Source of the DNA: Qipengyuania gaetbuli | GTDB taxonomy: Bacteria > Pseudomonadota > Alphaproteobacteria > Sphingomonadales > Sphingomonadaceae | Length of the DNA: 64,000 nt | Reading direction: 5' to 3' | Assembly (NCBI RefSeq): GCF_020524765.1 | Contig: NZ_JAIVLR010000002.1 | Location: 398,501-462,500, forward strand | Part shown: positions 26,100 through 34,216 of the stretch, piece by piece | Layout: each line of letters opens with the position of its first letter | How positions within the stretch are numbered: position 1 is the first letter of the stretch | Notes under the pieces: model-generated | Told to the model about the DNA's origin: nothing | What the model saw: only the letters and a program-made list of their open reading frames with translations | Databases searched by the model: none | Position numbers and translations under genes: made by a program

Positions 26100-27229
26100 C
26101 GAAGCTGCGGGGGCGCTGGCCGGCGACGCTCGGCATTGCCCTCTTCGCTGCCCTTGCGCTCTTCTCCGGTTTCGACCGGTTGAGTTCGCACCAGCCCGGC
26201 GACGAGCGCCTCGTCCCGGCGCCATTCCGCGCCGATGCCGCCCGTGTGACTGCCGCGCGGCACCTGGTTGCGGGGGAGCTGGACCTTGCGTCGGCCTCGG
26301 CGCGCGAGGCGATCCTCGCGGATCCTGCCGATGCGCGCGGTCCGGCCTTCCTTGGCGCGGCAGCCTATGCCAGCGGCGACGAAGCCCTGGGCGGCGAAGC
26401 GATGAAGGTCGCGGCCGCAATCAGTGCACGCGAGCCGCTGGCGCAGGGCGCCTTCACGGCGATCGCGATGGACGAGGGCCGTGTGGCAGATGCCGCGCGC
26501 CATTTTGACATCCTCTTGAGGGTTCATCCGGAAACCCGCGTCTTGGACGGGCTGTTCGCGATCATGGAATCGCGCGAGGAAGGCAGGGCGGAACTGGCCC
26601 GCCGGCTTGGCACGCAGTCGCTCTGGACCGATGCCTATCTGCGAGCCGAAGGGCAGGATGCGGCCATCCTGCGCGAGCGGGCGGCATTCCTGACCCGCAA
26701 TGCCGGGGCGATCCCGCTCGGCTGTGCGCGGATCGATCCGCTGGTGCGCGAGTTGGCCCGGCGCAATTACCGCGCCGATGCGCAGGCCCTCCAGCGCGTG
26801 CAGTGCTCCGGGGCATCCAGTGGCCAACTGCTGGCCGATCCCGCCTTCGACAAGCTGGGCGAGGATGCGCTGTTCGGCTGGCGGCGGCATGGCTCGGGCG
26901 GTGTCCGCATCGCGGCAGTGGGCGGGGCGGTGGAGCTGGCCAACCGGACCAGCGTGACGCGGCTCGTCCTGTCGCAGCCGGTGGCCTTGGAAGCGGGCGA
27001 GTACCGGGCATTTGCCAGCGTCGCTGGTTCGCAAAGCGATACGCTGCTCGCCTCGCTCGATTGCGGCCAACCCGAAAGACCCTCGCAGGCGGGAGGGGCG
27101 CTGGCACGGGGCCAGTTGCTGCGCGCCAAGGGGTGCGAAAACGAGGTTGTCGGCATCTGGCTGCGTCCCGGTAGCGATGCCGTGACGCTGGACAATGTGC
27201 GCCTCCAGCGGGTGGGGCAGGGCGACTAG
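26096..27229 (+). CDS. Exopolysaccharide-locus protein with TPR-like N-terminal half, function unknown
   Basis: A 377-residue protein with an N-terminal hydrophobic segment (ATLGIALFAALALFSGF), probably a membrane anchor or signal. Helical repeats follow, alanine-rich and TPR-like (TAARHLVAGELDLASASAREAILADP, DARGPAFLGAAAYASGDEAL). The C-terminal half looks beta-rich with cysteines at about residues 321 and 342. It is tied by ATGA overlap to the Wzc gene, so a role in polysaccharide assembly or secretion is likely but unproven. Its TAG stop shares the palindrome CTAG with the stop of the convergent glycosyltransferase. Confidence 0.75.
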   Translation: MTKLRGRWPATLGIALFAALALFSGFDRLSSHQPGDERLVPAPFRADAARVTAARHLVAGELDLASASAREAILADPADARGPAFLGAAAYASGDEALGGEAMKVAAAISAREPLAQGAFTAIAMDEGRVADAARHFDILLRVHPETRVLDGLFAIMESREEGRAELARRLGTQSLWTDAYLRAEGQDAAILRERAAFLTRNAGAIPLGCARIDPLVRELARRNYRADAQALQRVQCSGASSGQLLADPAFDKLGEDALFGWRRHGSGGVRIAAVGGAVELANRTSVTRLVLSQPVALEAGEYRAFASVAGSQSDTLLASLDCGQPERPSQAGGALARGQLLRAKGCENEVVGIWLRPGSDAVTLDNVRLQRVGQGD

Positions 27230-28353
27230 AGCAACGCGGCGTAGCTCCCCTCCCAGCGCTTCGCGACGCTGGCCTGCGAGAACGGACCCGAAGCGAGATT
27301 CCGCGCGGCAAGGGACATCGCATCCCATTCGCTATCGGGCATGGCAAAAGCTGCGAGCAGCGCGGCGGCGATCGTGTCGCTGCCGGTACCGCAGTCGATG
27401 GCCGCGCCCGCAGCGAAGCCTTCGGGCAAATGGCAGGCCTCGCTCATCAGCGTAGGCACGCCCGCCGCCCATGCTTCGAGCACCGCCATCGGCAGGCCTT
27501 CGCTTTGCGAGGGAAGCACGAGGAAACGGGCGAGGTCCAGCAGCGCCGCCTTTTGCGATCCGAAGGCCGTTCCCACGAACTCGATACCTGATGCGCCCCC
27601 TTGCGGCATTGCGCTTTCGAGCGCGGCGATCCCTTCATCGTCGCCCCATCCGGCAATCGTCAGCACTGCATCGGCGGGCAGGCGGCCGCGCACCTGTAGC
27701 CAAGCGTCGACGAGGGCAGTGATGTTCTTCTTGGGATGGATCCGCCCGAGATAGAGCGCCATCGGCGGGCGCTGGTCCGTTCGCGCCCCCGACAGGGCGG
27801 GGGCGGCGTTGGGCACGATATCGATCCGCGAAGCGCCGGTTTCGGCAGCGATGTCGCGGGCTTCCGCTTCGGTGAGGGCGTGGAAAGCGCTGGCCGAAGA
27901 CCATGCCTCGCGCTCCCACAGGAAGCGGGCTGCGTGCTTCTTCCACGCATTGCGAGAGGTGATCCACGGATCGAGCATGCCGTGCGGACTGATGACCAGC
28001 GGCTTTCGCGTTGTGCGTGCGAAGCGGCCCGCCACATGGCTGGGATACTGCCAGATGCCATGCAGGTGAAGGAGGTCGAGTTTCGCTCCCGCAACGAGGG
28101 CGTCGAGGTCCGGCGAATAGGCCAGCGCCTGCGGTCCGCGCGGTTCCGCCAGCAGCACTTCGGCATCGCCGAAACGCCAGCGATCCTCTTCGCTCGCTGC
28201 ATCGCGCACGCCGATGACGACCGGCTCCGCGCCAAGGCCGCGCAGCATCTGCGCCTGCCCGACCACCGCTTCGAACACGCCGCCATTGCGGCGCGAGACC
28301 CACGAGGACAGCAGGCCTATCCGCTTGCCCGCGAGGGGGGAGGGGCTATTCAG
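27226..28353 (-). CDS. GT4-family glycosyltransferase (start codon uncertain)
   Basis: A glycosyltransferase of about 375 residues with a GT-B fold. The N-terminus KRIGLLSSWVSRRNGGVFEAV is the usual donor-free domain start; later LYLGRIHPKKNITALVDAW and the E-x7-E motif (SEGLPMAVLEAWAAG) mark the nucleotide-sugar domain. No ATG, GTG or TTG lies in frame before this N-terminus and after the FAH-family region; the nearest candidate is a CTG at 28353 overlapping the FAH stop, with GGTGGAGG immediately upstream. The true start is therefore unsettled. It probably adds a sugar in the adjacent exopolysaccharide pathway, although it is co-oriented with the catabolic genes. Confidence 0.85.
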   Translation of the reverse strand: MNSPSPLAGKRIGLLSSWVSRRNGGVFEAVVGQAQMLRGLGAEPVVIGVRDAASEEDRWRFGDAEVLLAEPRGPQALAYSPDLDALVAGAKLDLLHLHGIWQYPSHVAGRFARTTRKPLVISPHGMLDPWITSRNAWKKHAARFLWEREAWSSASAFHALTEAEARDIAAETGASRIDIVPNAAPALSGARTDQRPPMALYLGRIHPKKNITALVDAWLQVRGRLPADAVLTIAGWGDDEGIAALESAMPQGGASGIEFVGTAFGSQKAALLDLARFLVLPSQSEGLPMAVLEAWAAGVPTLMSEACHLPEGFAAGAAIDCGTGSDTIAAALLAAFAMPDSEWDAMSLAARNLASGPFSQASVAKRWEGSYAALL

Positions 28354-29360
28354 GCCTCCACCACTTTCTGTTCGATCGCGCCGAAGATGGAGTGCCCTTC
28401 GCTGTCGCGCATTTCGACGCGCACCGTGTCGCCCGGCTTCATGAAGGGAGTCTTGGCCTCGCCGTCGGCGATAGTCTCGATCATGCGGATTTCCGCGATG
28501 CAGCTGTAGCCGAGGCCGCCCTCGGCCACCGGCTTGCCCGGATCGCCATCGGGGCCCTGGTTCGAAACGGTGCCCGAACCGATGATGCTGCCTGCGCACA
28601 GGTTCCGGGTCTTGGCGGCATGGGCCACCAGATCGGCGAGGCTGAAGGTCGCATCGACGCCCGCATTGGCGCGGCCGAAGGGCTGGCCGTTGTAATCGAC
28701 CATCAGCGGCAAGTGGATGACATTGCCCGACCACGCATCGCCCAGCTCGTCCGGCGTGACGGCGACCGGCGAGAAGGCGCTGGCAGGTTTGGACTGGAAG
28801 AAGCCGAAGCCCTTGGCCAGTTCACCCGGGATCAGGCCGCGAAGGGACACGTCGTTGACCAGCATGACCAGCTTGATGTGTCCTGCTGCTTCCTCGGACG
28901 TGACGCCCATCGGCACGTCGTCGGTGATGACGGCGACTTCGCCTTCCATGTCGCAGCCCCACTTGGTGTCGCCCAGCGGGATATCGTCGCGCGGGGCGAG
29001 GAAGCTGTCGCTGCCGCCCTGGTACATCAGCGGATCGTGGTAGAAGCTCTCCGGCACTTCCGCGCCGCGCGCCTTGCGGACCAGTTCGACGTGGTTGATG
29101 TAGGCCGAGCCGTCGGCCCACTGGTAGGCACGCGGCAGCGGCGAATGTGCCTCGCGCTCGTGGAAGCGTTCGCACGGCACGACCTGGTGTTCGACATCGA
29201 TGTAAAGCGCTTCGAGCTTGGGCGCGATCTCGTCCCAATTGTCGAGCGCGGCCTGCAGCGTCGGGGCGATGTTGTCCGCGGCGCAGTAGCGCGTCAGGTC
29301 CTTGGAGACGACCACCAGCTTGCCGTCGCGGGTTCCGTCCTTGATTGTGGCGAGCTTCAT
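28350..29360 (-). CDS. Fumarylacetoacetate hydrolase family protein
   Basis: A 336-residue FAH-family enzyme, probably fumarylacetoacetase acting in homogentisate (tyrosine/phenylalanine) breakdown, splitting fumarylacetoacetate to fumarate and acetoacetate. The metal and substrate region is visible in DMEGEVAVITDDVPMG (near residue 140), MLVNDVSLRGLIP, and GSGTVSNQG near the C-terminus. It follows the maleylacetoacetate isomerase by 4 bases, which supports this pathway. Two-domain eukaryote-type FAH is longer (about 420 residues); this shorter form is common in alphaproteobacteria. Confidence 0.9.
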   Translation of the reverse strand: MKLATIKDGTRDGKLVVVSKDLTRYCAADNIAPTLQAALDNWDEIAPKLEALYIDVEHQVVPCERFHEREAHSPLPRAYQWADGSAYINHVELVRKARGAEVPESFYHDPLMYQGGSDSFLAPRDDIPLGDTKWGCDMEGEVAVITDDVPMGVTSEEAAGHIKLVMLVNDVSLRGLIPGELAKGFGFFQSKPASAFSPVAVTPDELGDAWSGNVIHLPLMVDYNGQPFGRANAGVDATFSLADLVAHAAKTRNLCAGSIIGSGTVSNQGPDGDPGKPVAEGGLGYSCIAEIRMIETIADGEAKTPFMKPGDTVRVEMRDSEGHSIFGAIEQKVVEA

Positions 29361-29364
29361 GGGG

Positions 29365-30006
29365 CTATTTCCTCTCGGGGTTGTCTATCTGGTTGTCCGG
29401 GTGGGCCCGCTGGAAGGCGGGCAGGGCAAGGCAGGCCTGCTCGATCCGGGTGATGTGGGGCATGGCGCTAAAGTCGAAGGCGAAGCGCTGCGCATTGTAG
29501 ACCTGCGGCAGCAGGCAGACCTCGAAGAAGCCGGGTTTATCGAACAGGAAGTCGCCGGTGCCCAGCTGCGCAAGCCGCGCTTCGAGCGGTTCGAGCGTGC
29601 GGGCGAGCCAGTGGCGGTACCACACGCCGATCTCGTCCTGCGACTTGCCGTATTCATTGGCGAGGTACTTGAGCACCGGCAGGTTCAGCGGCGCGTGCAG
29701 TTCTGTGGCGATGGCATAAGCCAGTTCGCGGGCGGTGTAGCGGTCTTCGACGTCCGCCGGCAGCAGCGGGTTTTCGGGATAGGCTTCGTCCAGCCATTCC
29801 AGCTGCGCCATCGACTGCGCGCGGTCGCGCCCGTCGGCTTCGAGCAGCGGGACCGAGCCGAACGGATTGCGGCTGGTGAAGGCTTGACCCTTCTGCTCCG
29901 AAGTCAGCAGGTTTACCGGCACGTATTCGTAATCCAGCCCCTTCAATTCCAGCGCGATGCGCAGGCGGTAGCTGGTCGACGAGCGGTAGTAGCCATGCAG
30001 CTTCAT
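29365..30006 (-). CDS. maiA: Maleylacetoacetate isomerase (zeta-class glutathione S-transferase)
   Basis: A 213-residue zeta-class GST that isomerises maleylacetoacetate to fumarylacetoacetate with glutathione. The N-terminus LHGYYRSSTSYRLRIALELKG matches the zeta motif, although the usual SSC active-site triplet reads SST. NPFGSVPLLE provides the cis-proline glutathione site. Two tandem ATGs (30009 and 30006) follow GGAGAGG; the second gives the usual MKLHG start. The gene immediately precedes the FAH-family hydrolase, which uses its product. Confidence 0.92.
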   Translation of the reverse strand: MKLHGYYRSSTSYRLRIALELKGLDYEYVPVNLLTSEQKGQAFTSRNPFGSVPLLEADGRDRAQSMAQLEWLDEAYPENPLLPADVEDRYTARELAYAIATELHAPLNLPVLKYLANEYGKSQDEIGVWYRHWLARTLEPLEARLAQLGTGDFLFDKPGFFEVCLLPQVYNAQRFAFDFSAMPHITRIEQACLALPAFQRAHPDNQIDNPERK

Positions 30007-30055
30007 CATGCGGCCTCTCCTACAGCTTGGAACAGATGGAACACGGTCCAGGCGG

Positions 30056-30087
30056 AAAAAGCGCCGGGCGTGCCCGGGCCTGCTTTT
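30056..30087 (-). terminator. Probable rho-independent terminator of the glutaryl-CoA dehydrogenase gene
   Basis: Read on the minus strand, AAAAGC is followed by a CCGGG/CCCGG stem with a CACG loop, then GCTTTTT, giving a GC-rich hairpin ending in five T residues. It lies 72 bases past the gcdH stop and before maiA. The A-run on the other arm means it could also act in the plus direction. Confidence 0.55.
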
Positions 30088-30159
30088 GCGCGGGTTGCTG
30101 CGGTTCTCGGCTCTCTCATGAGACCCTGATGCCACCACGCGCAAAAGTAGGAAAGGGCA

Positions 30160-31356
30160 TCAGAACGCAGCGATCCCGGTGATGGCCCGGCCGAGGATCA
30201 GCGCATGGACGTCATGCGTGCCTTCGTAGGTGTTGACCGTTTCCAGGTTCACCATGTGACGGATCACCTGGTATTCTTCGGAAATGCCGTTGCCGCCGTG
30301 CATGTCGCGGGCCTTGCGCGCGATATCGAGCGCCTTGCCGACATTGTTGCGCTTCACGATCGAGATCATGTCGGGCGAGAATTTGCCTTCGTCCATCAGG
30401 CGGCCGACGCGCAAGCTACCCTGCAGGCCGAGCGAGATTTCGGTCATCATGTCGGCAAGCTTCAGCTGGTAGAGCTGCTTCGATGCCAGCGGCACGCCGA
30501 ACTGGTGACGGTCGAGGCCGTACTGGCGCGCGGCGTGCATGCAGAATTCCGCTGCACCCAGCGCGCCCCAGCTGATGCCGTAGCGTGCGCGGTTGAGGCA
30601 GCCGAAGGGACCCTTGAGGCCCTGCACTTCGGGCAGCAGCGCGTCCGCACCCACCTTCACCTCGTCCATGACGATCATGCCGGTGGTCGAGGCGCGCAGC
30701 GACAGCTTGCCCTTGATCTTGGGAGCGGAAAGACCCTCCATTCCCTTTTCGAGGATGAAGCCGCGGATGCCGCCGCCATGCGCCTCGCTCTTCGCCCAGA
30801 CGACGAAGACGTCGGCGAAGGGGGCGTTGGAAATCCAGGTCTTGGAGCCGGAGATTGTGTAGCCGTCGCCGTCCTTCTTCGCGACGGTCTTCATGCCGGC
30901 CGGGTCGGAGCCCGCGTCGGGTTCGGTCAGGCCGAAGCAGCCGATCAGTTCGCCGCTGGCGAGGCCGGGGAGGTATTTGCGCTTCTGTTCTTCCGAACCA
31001 TAGGCGTGGATCGGATACATCACGAGGCTGGACTGGACCGAGGCCATCGAGCGGTAGCCGCTGTCCACGCGCTCGATCTCGCGCGCTATCAGGCCATAGG
31101 CGACATAGCTGGCTCCCGCGCCGCCGTATTCCTCGGGCACGGTCGCGCCCAGCAGGCCGGCCTGGCCCATAAGCGGGAAGAGTTCGGGCGCGTCCATTTC
31201 TTCACGGTACGCGTCGGTGACGCGCGGCTGCAGCTCGCCCTGTGCAAAGGCATTTGCTGCATCGCGGATCATCCGCTCTTCCTCGGTCAGCTGGTCGTCG
31301 AGGTTGAACGGGTCTTCCCAGTCGAAGGGCACCATCCCGCTGTTAGGGCCGGCCAT
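30160..31356 (-). CDS. gcdH: Glutaryl-CoA dehydrogenase
   Basis: A 398-residue acyl-CoA dehydrogenase of the glutaryl-CoA group, converting glutaryl-CoA to crotonyl-CoA and CO2 in lysine/tryptophan degradation. Diagnostic segments are [20 protein letters not shown] at the N-terminus, [16 protein letters not shown], and the C-terminal [20 protein letters not shown] with catalytic base E378. The arginine-containing EPDAGSDP and YEGTHD combination is characteristic of GcdH rather than generic ACADs. AAAGGAGA lies 5 bases before ATG 31356. A terminator follows at 30056-30087. Confidence 0.95.
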   Translation of the reverse strand: MAGPNSGMVPFDWEDPFNLDDQLTEEERMIRDAANAFAQGELQPRVTDAYREEMDAPELFPLMGQAGLLGATVPEEYGGAGASYVAYGLIAREIERVDSGYRSMASVQSSLVMYPIHAYGSEEQKRKYLPGLASGELIGCFGLTEPDAGSDPAGMKTVAKKDGDGYTISGSKTWISNAPFADVFVVWAKSEAHGGGIRGFILEKGMEGLSAPKIKGKLSLRASTTGMIVMDEVKVGADALLPEVQGLKGPFGCLNRARYGISWGALGAAEFCMHAARQYGLDRHQFGVPLASKQLYQLKLADMMTEISLGLQGSLRVGRLMDEGKFSPDMISIVKRNNVGKALDIARKARDMHGGNGISEEYQVIRHMVNLETVNTYEGTHDVHALILGRAITGIAAF

Positions 31357-31427
31357 ATAGTCTCCTTTGTTACGGGTCGGGCACTGGCACCAAGCGCGGC
31401 GCGGTGCAAGGCCGGACAAGCGCCCTT

Positions 31428-31877
31428 TCAGGCCACTTCCGCATCGCCTGTAGAAAAGAGCGCATATTCGCCCTCGTCGCATACTCCCGTGACCCATTCC
31501 TCGCCCACTTTGAGCCACGCGTGGAAGCGCGGGTGGTCGCCCGGTGCGCGCTGGGTGCCGATATAAAGGTCGGAGGCGATCCCGCGCCGCTCCAGCATCC
31601 AGCGGGCCGCCAGCGCCTGGGGCAAGCAGTTCGGCGCGCCGGGCACATTGCGCAGCGCGCGCATCACGGCAAGGCGCATGCGCCTGACCGTGCCGAGATC
31701 GACCGCCTCGCGTCCGCCTTGGGGCGAAGCGCAGCCGATCGAGCCGAAGCGCGAACGCCAGCGGCGCGGCGGTACCATCGCGACCAGCAGCCTTGCGTAG
31801 AGCAGCAGTCCCATCGCCTCGAAAGTGGCGATCCGGTCGGCGCCGTCTAGGGCGAGGAAGGACTGGAGCTTCGACAT
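31428..31877 (-). CDS. Lasso-peptide B2-like cysteine protease homologue (orphan)
   Basis: A 149-residue protein of the transglutaminase-like superfamily seen in lasso peptide B2 proteins (Transglut_core3 type), which cleave leader peptides. The catalytic pattern is present: C84 in [14 protein letters not shown] and H119 in RFHAWLKVG, with possible third residues in the TGVCDEGEY segment. A hydrophobic stretch ([13 protein letters not shown]) precedes the domain. No lasso cyclase (asparagine synthetase-like), PqqD-like B1 protein or precursor peptide is nearby, so it is either an orphan protease or belongs to another pathway. It lies 71 bases upstream of gcdH on the same strand. Confidence 0.75.
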   Translation of the reverse strand: MSKLQSFLALDGADRIATFEAMGLLLYARLLVAMVPPRRWRSRFGSIGCASPQGGREAVDLGTVRRMRLAVMRALRNVPGAPNCLPQALAARWMLERRGIASDLYIGTQRAPGDHPRFHAWLKVGEEWVTGVCDEGEYALFSTGDAEVA

Positions 31878-31914
31878 GAAGCGCCCAGCATATCACGAGC
31901 CGGCGCGCTTTGCC

Positions 31915-32301
31915 TCACTTAACGAGCGGCAGGGCCTTGCGGCAATCCTCGGCGCATTCGCGGCACATGGTGGCGCACAGCTGGCAGTGCGGGTTGTCGT
32001 GCTGGCTGCATTCGGCAGCGCAGGTCTCGCAGGCCTTGATGCAGGTTTCGAGCTGGGCGCGCAGGACCTCGATATTCTGCGCGGTGCGGCGCACGGCGAG
32101 CCGCGCGGTGGCAGCGCAGACGTCGGCGCAGTCGAGGCAGTTACGGATGCACTGCGCCATGTCCATGTCCTCTGCCACGCAGGCATCGGCGCAGGAGGTG
32201 CAGAACAGCGAACACAGCATCGCGTGGCGCGCGGCGAGGACCAGTTCCTCGGTCTCGTCCTGCACCTGCGGATGGGCGGCGATCATCTTGGGAAGGGACA
32301 T
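31915..32301 (-). CDS. Four-helix-bundle copper-binding protein (Csp/DUF326 type)
   Basis: A 128-residue, cysteine-packed helical protein with 17 cysteines in repeated CxxxC/CxxC spacing (CSLFCTSCADAC, CIRNCLDCADVC, CIKACETCAAEC, CQLCATMCRECAEDC). This is the pattern of copper storage proteins, which hold many Cu(I) ions inside a helix bundle. No export signal is visible, so it is probably a cytosolic Csp3-like store. ATG 32301 follows AAGGAG; an upstream in-frame start lacks such a site. It may protect against copper stress. Confidence 0.9.
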   Translation of the reverse strand: MSLPKMIAAHPQVQDETEELVLAARHAMLCSLFCTSCADACVAEDMDMAQCIRNCLDCADVCAATARLAVRRTAQNIEVLRAQLETCIKACETCAAECSQHDNPHCQLCATMCRECAEDCRKALPLVK

Positions 32302-32375
32302 GGCGAACTCCTTGAATTGTCTTGCGTATGACAAGCCAATGGACGGAGCGCGCGGTAGGTTCCGGCAAGCGGAAA

Positions 32376-32747
32376 TCAGTGGGTCAGGGCAGCTTCCTGC
32401 ACCGAATGGATGACTTCGGCAGGCGGGCAGGGCTTCATCAGTGCGCGGGCACCGGGGAAGCGTTCATGCACCTCGTCGGGTGTCAACTGGCCGGAATGGA
32501 AGATGACCGTCACGTCTTCCGCCATCATCTGTTCGGCAAGCGGATAGACGATGCCATCGCCAAGCTGGACGTCGAGAATCGCGATGTCGGGCTTGTTCTT
32601 CTGGTAGGCGAGCATGGCCGACGAAAGGTCGTCGAACGGGCCTTCCACGACGTACCCGGCTTCCGCCACGGTATCGCACAGGTCGTAGCCGATAATCAGT
32701 TCATCCTCGGCCACGAGAATGCGCAATGGCTGCTGCAATTGTCCCAT
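32376..32747 (-). CDS. Single-domain response regulator (receiver only)
   Basis: A 123-residue stand-alone receiver domain. The acidic pocket is E14-D15 (VAEDE), the phosphoacceptor is D59 (AILDVQL), the switch serine is S85 (FHSG), and the conserved lysine is K105 (LMKPC), so phosphorylation should work normally. There is no output domain; such proteins act by protein-protein contact or as phosphate sinks. In alphaproteobacteria many partner with HWE/HisKA_2 kinases, but no kinase is adjacent here. Confidence 0.92.
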   Translation of the reverse strand: MGQLQQPLRILVAEDELIIGYDLCDTVAEAGYVVEGPFDDLSSAMLAYQKNKPDIAILDVQLGDGIVYPLAEQMMAEDVTVIFHSGQLTPDEVHERFPGARALMKPCPPAEVIHSVQEAALTH

Positions 32748-32810
32748 CCGTGTCTCCTCACGCGCTCTCGACCCAAATGATTAACGCGTGGGGAGGGGAT
32801 GGTTCCCGGA

Positions 32811-33287
32811 TCAGGCGGTGGCGCCGTATTTCTGCGTAAAGCCCGCCGTGTCGCCCTTGGCGAGGAAGGCGGCCTGGCCGACCCAGTCATCGCGGCGGAT
32901 GCGGCCTTCGAAGCGGCCGAGCTGCGCGTCGATCCGGTCGATCTCGGCATCGTCCCAGGCGGCGATCTGCTCGAACCGGGTGACACCGAGCGAGGTCAGC
33001 GTCGCGGCCAGTTTCGGACCGACGCCCTTGATGCGGGTGAGGTCGTCGCCCCCGGTCGCGGCGGGAGCGGGCGCAGCGGCGTGCGTCGCATCACGGGTGG
33101 CGGCGGGCGCACTGTCGATCAGCGCGGCATTGCGCTGCGCTTTTTCCGCGCCTTCATCCAGCACGTCGCTTTTCGCGCCGGTGACGCGGGTGCGCTTGCC
33201 TGCGTGGAAGAGGTAGAATGCGACTACCAGCCCGATGACGAGGGCGACGACGACCAGCAGCCACTGTTCGGCGATGAGTTCGCTCAT
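32811..33287 (-). CDS. Membrane-anchored helix-hairpin-helix domain protein
   Basis: A 158-residue protein. An N-terminal membrane segment (LLVVVALVIGLVVAFYLF, about residues 10-27) is followed by an alanine-rich linker and a C-terminal helix-hairpin-helix domain (DDLTRIKGVGPKLAATLTSLG, near residues 80-100) with the WDDAEIDRIDAQLG helix. Similar domains are annotated as DUF4332/flap-endonuclease-like, but no nuclease residues are apparent. ATG 33287 overlaps the stop of a 43-residue gene upstream (ATGA). It may tether nucleic acid or a partner at the membrane; this is inference. Confidence 0.85.
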   Translation of the reverse strand: MSELIAEQWLLVVVALVIGLVVAFYLFHAGKRTRVTGAKSDVLDEGAEKAQRNAALIDSAPAATRDATHAAAPAPAATGGDDLTRIKGVGPKLAATLTSLGVTRFEQIAAWDDAEIDRIDAQLGRFEGRIRRDDWVGQAAFLAKGDTAGFTQKYGATA

Positions 33288-33415
33288 AGCGTATCCTTCT
33301 CCTGCATATCTTCCGTATCCGGCGCCGGTGCGCGGCCCCAGATGGTCCAGCCGATGGCGAGGCCGAACCCGTAGGCGGCCAGCATGAGGGCGGTGGTTTC
33401 GAGCCAGATGGGCAT
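33284..33415 (-). CDS. Small membrane protein, 43 residues, function unknown
   Basis: A short gene tightly packed between an OmpA-family gene and the helix-hairpin-helix gene: its ATG (33415-33413) overlaps the OmpA stop (TGATG) and its TGA overlaps the next ATG (ATGA). It encodes one hydrophobic helix (LETTALMLAAYGFGLAIGWTIW, residues 5-26) followed by a short charged tail (DTEDMQEKDTL). The two-sided overlap and helix-plus-tail layout argue that it is translated. No family is recognised. Confidence 0.75.
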   Translation of the reverse strand: MPIWLETTALMLAAYGFGLAIGWTIWGRAPAPDTEDMQEKDTL

Positions 33416-34155
33416 CAGCGCGGTCCCGGCGTATCGACTGGCGTGGGTTTGAGCGGCTCGATCCGGACGACCGAGAATTCGATGCGGCGATTGGCCGGAT
33501 CGTTGGGAGCGAGGCCTTCGACCGGCTCGGCCGATCCGACGCCCTGCGCGCGCAGACCATCGCGCGGGATGCCGCGCTGGACCAGCGCTTCGCGCACGGC
33601 ACGCGCACGGTCCATGCTGAGCGCGATATTGCCCGGCTCGGTGCCCGTGTCGTCGGTATGGCCGGTAATCGCGATGATCGAGCCGAGACAGGGGCGCAGC
33701 GCGTCCGCCACCTCGTCGATCAGGATCATGCTGACCGGCAGCAATTCCGCGCTCGCTTCCTCGAAGCGGATGGAGCGGGTGCGCAGCAGCCCTTCGACAT
33801 CTTCTTGGCAGTGCAGCGGTTCGTACTCGATCGCGCCTGCTGCGGCATTGGCGAAGCCGTCTTCCCAGCTCGTCCCGCCGACGCCGGGGAGCGAGGCGAC
33901 CAGCCGGGCGGCTTCTGCGCGGCGGCCTTCGTCGAGCTTTTCGCCGCCGGAGAGCATCGGGTGCCGGGTGGGCGCGCCGAAACGGTCGGTGAACTGCGCG
34001 CTGACCATGCCGAGGCCGGCTTCCCTCAGGGCTGCATCGGCCTGTTCGGCCAGGCGGGCGCCCATTGCATCGGCGCCCGGTCCGCTCGCCACATAGCCGA
34101 GCGCCGCCACGAGGGCGGCACCGAGCGCGATAGTGAGGGCGGGGCGCGACGTCAT
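33415..34155 (-). CDS. OmpA-family protein with C-terminal peptidoglycan-binding domain
   Basis: A 246-residue envelope protein with an N-terminal signal or anchor (ALTIALGAALVAALGYVA), an unassigned middle region, and a C-terminal OmpA-like domain (about residues 130-235). The peptidoglycan-binding core is visible as ITGHTDDTG...NIALSMDRARAVREAL, followed by GVGSAEPV and DPANRRIEFSV. It should tether the envelope to peptidoglycan. ATG 34155 gives the signal; the frame is open upstream without a better start. It leads a three-gene overlapping cassette. Confidence 0.88.
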   Translation of the reverse strand: MTSRPALTIALGAALVAALGYVASGPGADAMGARLAEQADAALREAGLGMVSAQFTDRFGAPTRHPMLSGGEKLDEGRRAEAARLVASLPGVGGTSWEDGFANAAAGAIEYEPLHCQEDVEGLLRTRSIRFEEASAELLPVSMILIDEVADALRPCLGSIIAITGHTDDTGTEPGNIALSMDRARAVREALVQRGIPRDGLRAQGVGSAEPVEGLAPNDPANRRIEFSVVRIEPLKPTPVDTPGPR

Positions 34156-34216
34156 CGCCCCGCCTTCTAGCCGCGCGCCGCGTGGGTGCAAGACCTGCGG
34201 CGCGCGGGGCGGGCTA

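Noticed and set aside
31357-31914. A lasso-peptide biosynthetic cluster around the B2-like gene
   Set aside because: No precursor-like short frame, cyclase or PqqD-like gene lies nearby; only the single B2-like gene is supported.
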